The position numbers and the translations under genes are program-made. The notes beneath the pieces were generated by a model. The model saw nothing but the letters and a program-made list of their open reading frames with translations, made no database searches and was not told the origin of the DNA. Shown piece by piece: positions 5,647 through 11,542 of a DNA stretch of 11,542 nt; positions within the stretch are counted from its first letter, which is position 1, and every line of letters begins with the position of its first letter. Source of the DNA: Cellvibrionales bacterium (GTDB lineage Bacteria > Pseudomonadota > Gammaproteobacteria > Pseudomonadales > JAHEGP01); assembly GCA_024645065.1 (NCBI GenBank), contig JAHEGP010000082.1, positions 1-11,542 of the forward strand, given 5' to 3'.

Positions 5647-7077
5647 ATGGCTAGCACCCCCCTCCACTACCGTTCCCTCGCGGAGACTGCAGCGGATATT
5701 GCGGCCGGCAATCTCTCTTCTACTCAGCTTACGCGCCACATCCTGGGGCGCATCGCAGAACAGCAGCCGGTGTTACACGCCTTCGCCGAGGTGCGCAGCG
5801 AAGCTGCGCTGCAGGACGCCCTCGCTGCCGATGCCAGGCAGGCGGCAGGGGAGCCACTGGGGATATTGCACGGCGTGCCGTTGGCGGTAAAGGACCTGTG
5901 CGCCATGGCCGGCACCCAAACCAGAGCCGGCGGTCAATTTGCAACCGGCTTCAGCCCCGATGATACCGCGACCGTGGTCGCCCGTTTACAGGCCGCCGGG
6001 GCCATTATCATCGGCAAGGCCCAGCTGACCGAAGGCGCCTGGGGAGCCCACCACCCCGACAACGTCGCACCGGTCAACCCCTGGTCAACTGACCATTGGA
6101 CCGGTGTCTCATCCAGCGGTTCGGGCGTTAGCGTCGCCGCCGGCATGGCCTTCGGTGCAATCGGCACGGATACCGCCGGCTCGATTCGCTTCCCCTCGGC
6201 CTGTTGCCACCTGGTCGGTCTGAAACCCGGCTGGGGCAGGGTCAGCCGCCACGGCGTTTTTCCACTTGCGGATACCTTTGACTGTGTCGGCCCTATGGCG
6301 CGCAGCGTACTTGACGCTGCGTTGATGTTCAGTGCGATCGCCGGGCCCGATGAACACGACCCCACCGCTCTCGATGTGCCTGCCGACGATTGGGTGCAGG
6401 CGGTAAAATCCGCAACCCTCCAGGGCGTGAGGATTGGCATCGACCCGAGCCACCTGGCGGGGCTCGACGCCGCAACCCTCCGCGCCATGCAACAAGCCAT
6501 GGCAACCATGGCAGCTGCCGGGGCGAACATCGTGGACATCAGCCTGCCCCCGGCCCAGGCTATCCTCGAGTCAGCGATGCTCGCAATCTTTGCCGAGGCC
6601 GCAATTGCCCAGACCAGGAACTATGCCGATAATAAATCGAGCTTCGGCCCCGTCTATGCACAAATACTCGATCTGGGTTTCCGGGCCAGTGCCACCGATT
6701 ACGCCCGGGTCGCCATCTGGCGACGTGAATTCAGGGGGCGGCTCAGCGCTGTGTTCAAGTCGGTAGAACTAATAGCGGTGCCAGTCATCCCGATGGTACC
6801 CCCCACGCTGGCAGAGATGCGGGCGCTGGAGACCGTTTCACCCCTGGAGGCGGCACCACTGCTGGGGTTCACCCTGCCGTTCAACCTGGCGGGCGTCCCC
6901 AGCCTGACCTTGCCGACAGGACTGCTGAACGACCGGGTACCGCTGGGGATGCAGCTGGTCGGCCCTGAACTTTCAGAAGCGGCGCTACTGTCGGCGGGAG
7001 CGGCTTACGAAACTGCCTCCGGTTTCGCAAACCGTCACCCGGCGGTAGCAACGCCTGCGGCGTCATCCGGGTTGTAG
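5647..7077 (+). CDS. Amidase-signature family hydrolase
   Basis: 476 aa, the normal size for amidase-signature enzymes, which hydrolyse carboxamide bonds with a Ser-cisSer-Lys triad. By family alignment the triad is K82 (in GVPLAVKDL), cis-Ser S155 (in GVSSSGSG) and nucleophile S179 (in GTDTAGSIR). The 24-residue distance between the two serines equals that in known members. The whole signature GVSSSGSG...GTDTAGSIRFP is intact; Ala before the Gly-Ser is allowed in the family. The start ATG at 5647 has GAGGAG (5634-5639) 7 nt upstream. The frame is open for 576 nt further upstream, but that part is antisense to the GTPase gene and is not coding. There is no GatB or GatC neighbour, and the gene is not gatA-like in context, so it is probably a stand-alone amidase of unknown substrate. 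No signal peptide is visible. The next gene follows after 35 nt and may be co-transcribed. Confidence 0.92.
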   Translation: MASTPLHYRSLAETAADIAAGNLSSTQLTRHILGRIAEQQPVLHAFAEVRSEAALQDALAADARQAAGEPLGILHGVPLAVKDLCAMAGTQTRAGGQFATGFSPDDTATVVARLQAAGAIIIGKAQLTEGAWGAHHPDNVAPVNPWSTDHWTGVSSSGSGVSVAAGMAFGAIGTDTAGSIRFPSACCHLVGLKPGWGRVSRHGVFPLADTFDCVGPMARSVLDAALMFSAIAGPDEHDPTALDVPADDWVQAVKSATLQGVRIGIDPSHLAGLDAATLRAMQQAMATMAAAGANIVDISLPPAQAILESAMLAIFAEAAIAQTRNYADNKSSFGPVYAQILDLGFRASATDYARVAIWRREFRGRLSAVFKSVELIAVPVIPMVPPTLAEMRALETVSPLEAAPLLGFTLPFNLAGVPSLTLPTGLLNDRVPLGMQLVGPELSEAALLSAGAAYETASGFANRHPAVATPAASSGL

Positions 7078-7112
7078 GGAAAGCATCATACTCTGGAAAG
7101 TGGATACAAAAA

Positions 7113-8240
7113 ATGCCGGCCAGAAAACGTAACAATCGAATCTACCTCGCAATCATCATCGGCTTCGCCGCGCTGGTCTATCTGCTGTCGCCGATACTGG
7201 CGCCGTTCCTGATCGCCGCTTTCCTGTCCTACCTGGGCGATCCGTTGGTTGACCGTCTGCGCCGCCGGGGCATGAATCGTACCCTCGGCGTGATGATCGT
7301 GTTCCTGGCCATGACCTTGCTGGGCCTGCTATGCCTGCTGGTGGCTGCACCGCTGATCGAAAGCCAGATCCGGATAGTGATCCGGTCCCTTCCCCAACTC
7401 GGCGACTGGATCAACAACGAAATGGTGCCGTTCCTGGCGTCGTTATCGGGGCTGTCGATACCCACCGTCAATGTCGGCACCCTAACCGCTGCCGCCGCTA
7501 AACACTGGAACCAGCTCGGCGGTGTGGTCGGGGTATTGGCGAGCTGGCTGGGAAGCTCCACCCAGTTGATGTTGAGTTGGATAGCGTTCGCGACCATCGT
7601 GCCAGTGGTCACATTCTACCTGCTGCGCGACTGGGACGTGTTGCTGGCAAAAATAAACCAACTGATCCCACGCCAGTTCGAGCCCAAAATAGCGGCTCTC
7701 GCCCGCGAAGTTGACGAGGTACTGTCACAATTCCTGCGCGGTCAGCTACTGGTGATGCTGGCCCAGATGGTGTATTTCAGCCTGGCTCTGAGCCTGGTCG
7801 GGCTCGACCTGGCATTATTGATTGGCGTGGTGGCGGGCGCGGTCAGCTTCGTGCCGTATCTGGGTGCAATTATTGGCATCGGGTCGGGGGTGTTGGCGGC
7901 GCTGATGCAATATCACGAGTTGATGCCCGTGGTGTGGGTGCTGGTGGTGTTTGGCATTGGCCAGTCGCTGGAGACCATGGTTCTTACGCCCCTGCTGGTA
8001 GGCGATCGGATTGGCCTGCATCCGGTGGCGGTCATCTTTGCAGTGATGGCGGGGGGACAGTTGTTTGGGCTGGTTGGGGTGCTGATTGCCCTGCCCGTGG
8101 CGGCGGTCATCACGGTGCTGCTGCGCCATGCCCACGAGCTCTATCTGGGTAGCAGTTTATATAGCCACGCCCCTGACGATGCTATCGCGAACCGGGCCCC
8201 CCTTGAAGACGAGCCGGGGAGGCACGGGCCACAAGCCTGA
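7113..8240 (+). CDS. AI-2E/PerM family (UPF0118) inner-membrane transporter
   Basis: 375 aa with the family's layout. Hydrophobic segments lie at about 8-40 and 58-82. A less hydrophobic stretch (83-147) follows, then segments at about 150-172, 211-230, 232-262, 271-295 and 303-338. Family blocks seen are FYLLRDWD (168-175), FLRGQLLVM (207-215), FVPYLGAIIG (246-255) and LTPLLVGDRIGLHPVAVIF (291-309), then GGQLFGLVGVLIALPVAAV (314-332). Members include PerM, TqsA and sodium/proton antiporter-like proteins. The AI-2 exporter label comes from TqsA and should not be read as function here; no luxS or lsr gene is in the window. The ATG at 7113 has only a weak GTGGA about 9 nt upstream. It probably shares a transcript with the amidase, and its stop lies 5 nt from the stop of the convergent SnoaL-like gene. 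Confidence 0.92.
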   Translation: MPARKRNNRIYLAIIIGFAALVYLLSPILAPFLIAAFLSYLGDPLVDRLRRRGMNRTLGVMIVFLAMTLLGLLCLLVAAPLIESQIRIVIRSLPQLGDWINNEMVPFLASLSGLSIPTVNVGTLTAAAAKHWNQLGGVVGVLASWLGSSTQLMLSWIAFATIVPVVTFYLLRDWDVLLAKINQLIPRQFEPKIAALAREVDEVLSQFLRGQLLVMLAQMVYFSLALSLVGLDLALLIGVVAGAVSFVPYLGAIIGIGSGVLAALMQYHELMPVVWVLVVFGIGQSLETMVLTPLLVGDRIGLHPVAVIFAVMAGGQLFGLVGVLIALPVAAVITVLLRHAHELYLGSSLYSHAPDDAIANRAPLEDEPGRHGPQA

Positions 8241-8245
8241 TCACC

Positions 8246-8752
8246 CTAACGATTTTTAAAGCGCTGTTTTGACCTGCTCCAGTTGGTTGCGAATTCTGCT
8301 TGCACATCAAACAGTGCGACGATTTTGCTCCACTTCCAAACGCCATCCTGGCGCACATACTCCTCTTCGTAGCGACCGATCATGAACCCGGCACCGAGAG
8401 CCGACATCGGATTGCCCTCGCGGAACACGACCGGACAGTCCAGGTACCATGAAGCCGAGGCAGTATCGCCGTCAATTGCGATAAGCTCATTCGTGACCCG
8501 GTGCTGGCTCCAGCTCATGAAGGCTGGCAGACCATCCGCCAGAAACATGGATACCTCGGCTTTTCCCTGCGCCAGCGGCAAGCCGGTAAAATCGGCGACA
8601 ATATCGTCGGTAAAGCGACTGATCGTCTCCTCGATGGCCGCGCTGTCGCCGGCAACCGTGCGATCAAGGCAATGGCAGTAGTAATAATGTTTGAGATGGC
8701 GAATGGCTTCCAGGTCTTCCAGATATTGAATTCTGCTCTCTGGCGTACTCAT
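8246..8752 (-). CDS. SnoaL-like / NTF2-fold protein
   Basis: 168 aa, a single cone-shaped NTF2-like domain of the SnoaL-like type. An N-terminal helix LEDLEAIRHLKHYYYCHCLDR (11-31) is followed by ISRFTDDIVADFTGLPLAQGKAEVSMFL (44-71), WSQHRVTNELIAIDGDTASASWYL (81-104) and GRYEEEYVRQDGVWKWSKIVALFD (126-149). This is the usual alternation of helix and long beta strands. The family holds polyketide cyclases, dehydratases, ring-hydroxylating dioxygenase beta subunits and many proteins of unknown function, so no reaction can be assigned. There is no signal peptide. The ATG at 8752 has GGGAG (8763-8759) 6 nt upstream and a plausible promoter just before it. The gene appears to be transcribed alone, convergent with the permease gene. 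Confidence 0.82.
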   Translation of the reverse strand: MSTPESRIQYLEDLEAIRHLKHYYYCHCLDRTVAGDSAAIEETISRFTDDIVADFTGLPLAQGKAEVSMFLADGLPAFMSWSQHRVTNELIAIDGDTASASWYLDCPVVFREGNPMSALGAGFMIGRYEEEYVRQDGVWKWSKIVALFDVQAEFATNWSRSKQRFKNR

Positions 8753-8772
8753 GGTTTTCTCCCGGTTTTGCC

Positions 8773-8799
8773 ATTATCAGAGTTAGTCGCTGTCATCAA
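8773..8799 (-). promoter_or_regulatory. Sigma70-like promoter candidate for the SnoaL-like gene
   Basis: On the minus strand TTGATG (8799-8794, 4/6) and GATAAT (8778-8773, 5/6) are spaced by 15 nt, slightly short. Initiation near 8766 would give a short leader that just contains the ribosome-binding GGGAG at 8763-8759. The consistency of all three elements supports it. Confidence 0.42.
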
Positions 8800-9060
8800 C
8801 GCTTGCCACCTGGCATTTCGCGTCGCCATGACCTGGATGCCTGACCCCGACCGGAGTTTGGCTGCGGCTGCGGCCTTGGGTACCAGCCTGTTTGTTGTCT
8901 TTACAGCTCGAACCCAAGGTTGTCGCCCCGGTGGAATGGCAATCCAGCTCAACGGCCGGGTTCTCTCACCCGAAGCATCCACCGTGATATCCTTGTGCTA
9001 TCACCGCAAAGGCCGCACAGCTTAACGACAATCCAGTGCTGTTGACAAGTGCTGTGCGCC

Positions 9061-9084
9061 CTGCCGCATCGCGATGCCGGGCAG
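9061..9084. repeat. Palindromic hairpin upstream of the methyltransferase gene
   Basis: GCATCGCGATGC (9066-9077) is a perfect 12-bp palindrome. Its flanks CTGCC (9061-9065) and GGCAG (9080-9084) are also complementary, with a 2-nt bulge CG on the right side. There is no T run on either side, so it is not a standard terminator. It lies 14 nt after TTGACA and 53 nt before the methyltransferase ATG, which would suit an operator or a leader structure. Confidence 0.45.
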
Positions 9085-9137
9085 TGCCAGCGGCCAGGTA
9101 GGCCAGCCCCCTATCAGCGACAGGACCATGAGTACCC

Positions 9138-9839
9138 ATGACCAAAAGCAACAGAGAGATTGCCCTTGCGGCCGCCACGTTCAGAACTGCCAAACGACTC
9201 AGAAGGGTGTATAACCGGTTTTCATTCCCCGTCATCAGCACCGGGCGATCATTTGCCTATTACAGAAAGCTGTTTTTCGACGGCCAACCAGAAGCCGCGG
9301 TCCTGAATGCCCTGCAAGGCAAGCGAGTCCTGGATGTTGGCTGCGGCTTGACACCTTACGTCGATGATTCGATGTTTCAGGCCTGCTACCGGGCGGGTAT
9401 CGAGTTTTACGGTGTCGACCCCAAGCTGTCCGATGGGTTCAAACTGGGTTTGTTCGACCGCGCAAAAATCCGCGCCACTGGCGGCGGGAAAATGAACCCC
9501 CACCCGCCCGGCATCGAACGCGGCATCGGGACAATGGCCCACGAGCTGCCCTTCGACGATGCATCCGTCGACATGATATTGTCCTGTTACCTGCTTTTCA
9601 TCTGGATAGATGACGAGGCCGCCCTGGAAGCGATCTTCCGGGAGTTCGAGCGGGTGCTCAAACCCGGCGGCGACATCAGGGTATTTCCCGCACCACATAT
9701 CGACCCTGTTACATTGCAGCGAGAGGGCCTGGTACAGTCGCTGCAAGCTTTCGCGATCGAGCAGCAGTACTTCTCCGGGCTGGCGCCGGTCACGCGATTC
9801 CCCCCCGCTTATCGACTGATCCTTGGAAAAACCGACTGA
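9138..9839 (+). CDS. Class I SAM-dependent methyltransferase
   Basis: 233 aa with a Rossmann methyltransferase core: motif I VLDVGCGLTP (64-73), the acidic loop after beta2 YGVDP (91-95), ELPFDDASVDMILSCYLLF (136-154) covering motifs II/III with the DxILS-type strand, and LKPGG (174-178) before strand 5. This matches the UbiE/methyltransf_11-like group, which methylates small molecules or lipids. An N-terminal basic helix (1-30, several Arg/Lys) precedes the core and might contact membrane or nucleic acid; that is speculative. The acceptor is unknown. The ATG at 9138 is the first possible start, because an in-frame TGA lies at 9129-9131. Its Shine-Dalgarno (AGGA, about 12 nt away) is poor. 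The gene stands alone, convergent with the P450 gene (32-nt gap). No shared operon links it to the hydroxylase genes. Confidence 0.88.
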   Translation: MTKSNREIALAAATFRTAKRLRRVYNRFSFPVISTGRSFAYYRKLFFDGQPEAAVLNALQGKRVLDVGCGLTPYVDDSMFQACYRAGIEFYGVDPKLSDGFKLGLFDRAKIRATGGGKMNPHPPGIERGIGTMAHELPFDDASVDMILSCYLLFIWIDDEAALEAIFREFERVLKPGGDIRVFPAPHIDPVTLQREGLVQSLQAFAIEQQYFSGLAPVTRFPPAYRLILGKTD

Positions 9840-9850
9840 TGGGTCGGCCC

Positions 9851-9867
9851 AAAAAAGGCGCCCGCGC
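9851..9867 (-). terminator. Weak rho-independent terminator candidate for the P450 operon
   Basis: On the minus strand, just after the P450 stop, GCGCGGGCGC (9867-9858) can form a 3-bp GC stem with a 4-nt loop. It is followed by CC and then six T (9856-9851). The T run and position fit a terminator, but the stem is short. Confidence 0.3.
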
Positions 9868-9871
9868 TCAG

Positions 9872-11113
9872 CTACAGACTATGCAGCCTCACCGGCAGTG
9901 ATTTGTAACCACGCACGAAGTTGGATTGCACTCGCTCGGGCTCGCCCATCACCTCGACCATCCTGAAGCGCTGCATGATCTCCTCCCACAGCACCCGCAA
10001 CTGCATTTCCGCCAACCGGTTTCCCATGCAACGATGTACGCCAAAACCAAAGGCGATATGGTGCCTGGGGTTGGCGCGATCGATAATAAACTCGTCGGCC
10101 CGGTCGATGACGGATTCGTCCCGGTTACCGGAGATATACCACATCACCACCTTGTCGCCCTTGCGTATTTGCTTGCCGTTCAACACCGTGTCCCGGGAGG
10201 CAGTGCGACGCATGTGAGCCAGGGGCGTCTGCCAACGAATAATTTCCGACACCATGCCCGGTATCAATGAGTGATCCGCGCGCAATTTGTCGTATTCCGC
10301 CGGGTTCTGGTTGAGAGCCAGCACACCGGCGGTAATGGAATTGCGCGTGGTGTCATTACCGCCGACGATCAGCAGGCATATATTGCCGAGGAACTCCATC
10401 GGCCGGTCAACCAGGTCAGCGGTATTGGGGTCGCGCTGGAGCAGGGAGATGAGGTCGAAACTGCCCTCCCTGCCCTTGCGCTCATGCCATATCCCGGTGA
10501 ATGCTTGCAGGCATTCACGGAGGCCCGTGACGCGCTCGTCATGACTCACATCACCGCCGGCTATTTCCGGTGAGCCGGCGGCGATATCAGACCAGTAGGT
10601 GAGTTTATGGCGCTGCTCGAAGGGAAAATCAAACAGGGTCGCCAACATCTGGGTGGTCAGATTAACGGACACCCGCTCGACCCAGTCAAAGGTCTCCCCC
10701 TGCGGCAGATTGTCGACTATCTCCACCACCCGGCTGCGAATGAGTTCCTCCATTGCCGCCAGGTTAGCGGGCGCAACCACTGGCTGGACGGCGCGCCGCT
10801 GCAGGTCGTGTTTGGGCGGATCCATGGCAATGAACATCTCGAACGGAATTTCATCAACCAGGTCTCCGATGACGATCGTGGGCTGGGACGAAAACACCTC
10901 GTGATTGCGATCCACCGCCACGATATCGTCGAAGCGGGTCACCGACCAGAAAGGGCCAAACGGGCTGTCGGCCAGATAGTGCACCGGGTCCTCGGCGCGC
11001 AAGCGGGCAAAAAACGGCCGCCAGGCATCCAGCTGGTACAAACGCGGATCGCTGACATCGATCTGTTCAAGGGGAATGGCATGGGCGTCGGGCAGTACTG
11101 TGGCTGAATTCAT
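9872..11113 (-). CDS. Cytochrome P450, CYP153 family (terminal alkane/fatty-acid hydroxylase)
   Basis: 413 aa, full length. P450 marks are the I-helix oxygen-binding GGNDTT (251-256), the K-helix ExxR E290-IIR293 and the heme loop FGFGVHRCMG (355-364) with axial ligand C362. CYP153 traits are the N-terminal EDPVHYLADSPFGPFWSVTR region (41-60), LLIVGGNDTTRNSITAGVLALNQNP around the I helix, SEIIRWQTPLAHMRRTA (289-305), GNRLAEMQLRVLWEEI (364-379) and the C-terminal SNFVRGYKSLPV (397-408). CYP153 enzymes are soluble class I P450s that hydroxylate the terminal carbon of n-alkanes, and some act on fatty acids, with electrons from NADH via a reductase and a [2Fe-2S] ferredoxin. The ATG at 11113 has AAGAGG overlapping the stop of the ferredoxin gene 12 nt upstream, so the two are co-transcribed and probably translationally coupled. 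Exact substrate range cannot be read from the sequence. Confidence 0.95.
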   Translation of the reverse strand: MNSATVLPDAHAIPLEQIDVSDPRLYQLDAWRPFFARLRAEDPVHYLADSPFGPFWSVTRFDDIVAVDRNHEVFSSQPTIVIGDLVDEIPFEMFIAMDPPKHDLQRRAVQPVVAPANLAAMEELIRSRVVEIVDNLPQGETFDWVERVSVNLTTQMLATLFDFPFEQRHKLTYWSDIAAGSPEIAGGDVSHDERVTGLRECLQAFTGIWHERKGREGSFDLISLLQRDPNTADLVDRPMEFLGNICLLIVGGNDTTRNSITAGVLALNQNPAEYDKLRADHSLIPGMVSEIIRWQTPLAHMRRTASRDTVLNGKQIRKGDKVVMWYISGNRDESVIDRADEFIIDRANPRHHIAFGFGVHRCMGNRLAEMQLRVLWEEIMQRFRMVEVMGEPERVQSNFVRGYKSLPVRLHSL

Positions 11114-11125
11114 GGCTCTGGCCTC

Positions 11126-11446
11126 TTACATCTGAAATTCCGGCAGGCGCACGACCATACCGTCCATTGCATCACTGACTTCTATCTGGCAACTCAGGCG
11201 GGAGTCATCGGCGCGGTCTGGCCGCATACCCAGCATGGCCTCCTCCATGGCGTCCGCCACACCACTCACCTCGCGCCACTGCGGGTCGATGAAACAATGG
11301 CAGGTGCCGCAGGCGCAGGCACCACCGCAGTCGGCATCGATACCGGCTACACCATTGTCGACCGCGTTTTGCATCAATGACATTCCCGCAGCCGCGTCTA
11401 TGGTGTGTTGCGCTCCACCGAATTCAATCAGGGTTATCCTGGGCAC
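11126..11446 (-). CDS. Putidaredoxin-type [2Fe-2S] ferredoxin for the CYP153 P450
   Basis: 106 aa, the same length as putidaredoxin. Cluster ligands by family spacing are C40, C46, C49 and C86 (segment DCGGACACGTCHCF at 39-52 and LSCQIE at 84-89), giving the adrenodoxin/putidaredoxin pattern C-x5-C-x2-C-x36-C. C44 and C51 are extra cysteines not used as ligands; C44 is common in this group. The start is GTG, supported by GGAGGAA (11461-11455) about 10 nt upstream of a protein beginning MPRITLIEFGG, the usual N-terminus. It carries single electrons from a flavin reductase to the P450 encoded 12 nt downstream. The ferredoxin reductase gene is not in this window; it may lie elsewhere or to the right. 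Cytosolic protein; high certainty for family, strong for partner. Confidence 0.95.
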   Translation of the reverse strand: MPRITLIEFGGAQHTIDAAAGMSLMQNAVDNGVAGIDADCGGACACGTCHCFIDPQWREVSGVADAMEEAMLGMRPDRADDSRLSCQIEVSDAMDGMVVRLPEFQM

Positions 11447-11454
11447 GACTTAAG

Positions 11455-11461
11455 TTCCTCC
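11455..11461 (-). promoter_or_regulatory. Strong ribosome-binding site fixing the GTG start of the ferredoxin gene
   Basis: GGAGGAA on the minus strand, about 10 nt before GTG at 11446. It is the best Shine-Dalgarno match in this operon and supports the GTG start over any internal Met. Confidence 0.6.
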
Positions 11462-11520
11462 AAATACGACCTGACTGTAGAGAAGCTTACCAGCACCGGA
11501 TATCGCCAGATCCGTGACTG

Positions 11521-11539
11521 GCCGAACTGGCGGTTCGGC
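11521..11539. repeat. Perfect 7-bp inverted repeat upstream of the ferredoxin-P450 operon
   Basis: GCCGAAC (11521-11527) and GTTCGGC (11533-11539) are perfectly complementary around TGGCG. It lies 75-93 nt upstream of the ferredoxin start. There is no T run on the minus side; the plus side runs off the window. It could be an operator for the hydroxylase operon or the stem of a terminator from a gene arriving from the right. Confidence 0.45.
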
Positions 11540-11542
11540 ACC

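Larger units (their letters stand above)
8753..9137. other. 385-nt intergenic region between the SnoaL-like and methyltransferase genes
   Basis: No ORF here resembles a family I know. A 77-aa minus-strand ORF (8982-8749) overlaps the SnoaL-like ATG as ATGA, but it lacks domain features and runs through that gene's own promoter. The region holds the promoter candidate at 8773-8799, an isolated perfect TTGACA at 9042-9047 (no good -10 behind it) and a hairpin or palindrome at 9061-9084. It may be the start regions of two divergent genes plus a decayed gene. Confidence 0.5.

Noticed and set aside
6141..6200. Ala instead of the first Gly in the amidase GTDTGGS motif (here GTDTAGS)
   Set aside because: The general amidase signature allows Gly or Ala at that place and the catalytic Lys and both serines are present, so activity need not be impaired.
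6408..6480. Direct repeat of CGCAACCCTC in the amidase gene, 60 nt apart
   Set aside because: Both copies encode Ala-Thr-Leu in the coding frame. It is too short to mean duplication.
7113..8240. Quorum-sensing (AI-2) export system
   Set aside because: The family name comes from one member. No luxS, lsr or other autoinducer gene is present, and the family has varied substrates.
8749..8982. 77-aa minus-strand ORF directly before the SnoaL-like gene
   Set aside because: It has no recognisable domain and runs through the promoter and Shine-Dalgarno of the next gene, so it is not called as a CDS. It is kept as part of the gap finding.

Overview
The window is about 60% GC and carries only chromosomal-type genes. 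I see no tRNA or rRNA gene, CRISPR array, transposase, phage gene or integrase. The gene content is an AmmeMemoRadiSam pair, a bacterial acyl-CoA-binding protein, a CYP153-type P450 with its ferredoxin, a PerM-type permease and an amidase. This fits a lipid- or alkane-using marine gammaproteobacterium, for example of the Halieaceae/Spongiibacteraceae kind. The taxonomic guess is inference, not proof.

Left part (1-1554, + strand): the 3' end of a MEMO-family gene (AmmeMemoRadiSam protein B) overlaps by 23 nt a complete AMMECR1-family gene (protein A). After a 105-nt gap comes a GTG-started acyl-CoA-binding protein. The radical SAM partner of the first pair, if present, lies left of the window.

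Middle left (1571-5451, - strand): two unusual GTPase genes are read leftwards and joined by a TAATG stop/start. The first is a soluble P-loop GTPase with a DUF697-like C-terminal region. The second is a GTPase with an N-terminal membrane hairpin. After 189 nt follows a short FUSC-like membrane protein. The 189-nt gap holds an imperfect 18-bp tandem repeat just upstream of the FUSC-like start. The first GTPase has a -10-like TACAAT exactly 6 nt before its ATG, which suggests a leaderless message.

Middle right (5647-8240, + strand): divergent from the GTPases are an amidase-signature hydrolase and, 35 nt later, an AI-2E/PerM-family permease. The permease gene runs convergently, with a 5-nt gap, into a minus-strand SnoaL/NTF2-fold gene.

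Right part (8753-11542): a 385-nt gap without a convincing gene holds a palindromic hairpin in front of a SAM-dependent methyltransferase (+). The methyltransferase is convergent with a minus-strand operon of a putidaredoxin-type [2Fe-2S] ferredoxin followed by a CYP153-family cytochrome P450. These would be the electron carrier and the terminal oxygenase of an alkane or fatty-acid omega-hydroxylase. The ferredoxin reductase is not in the window. A perfect 7-bp inverted repeat lies at the right edge, upstream of the ferredoxin.

The least explained parts are the two-GTPase operon and the repeat and palindrome elements in the gaps. Everything else belongs to recognisable families.
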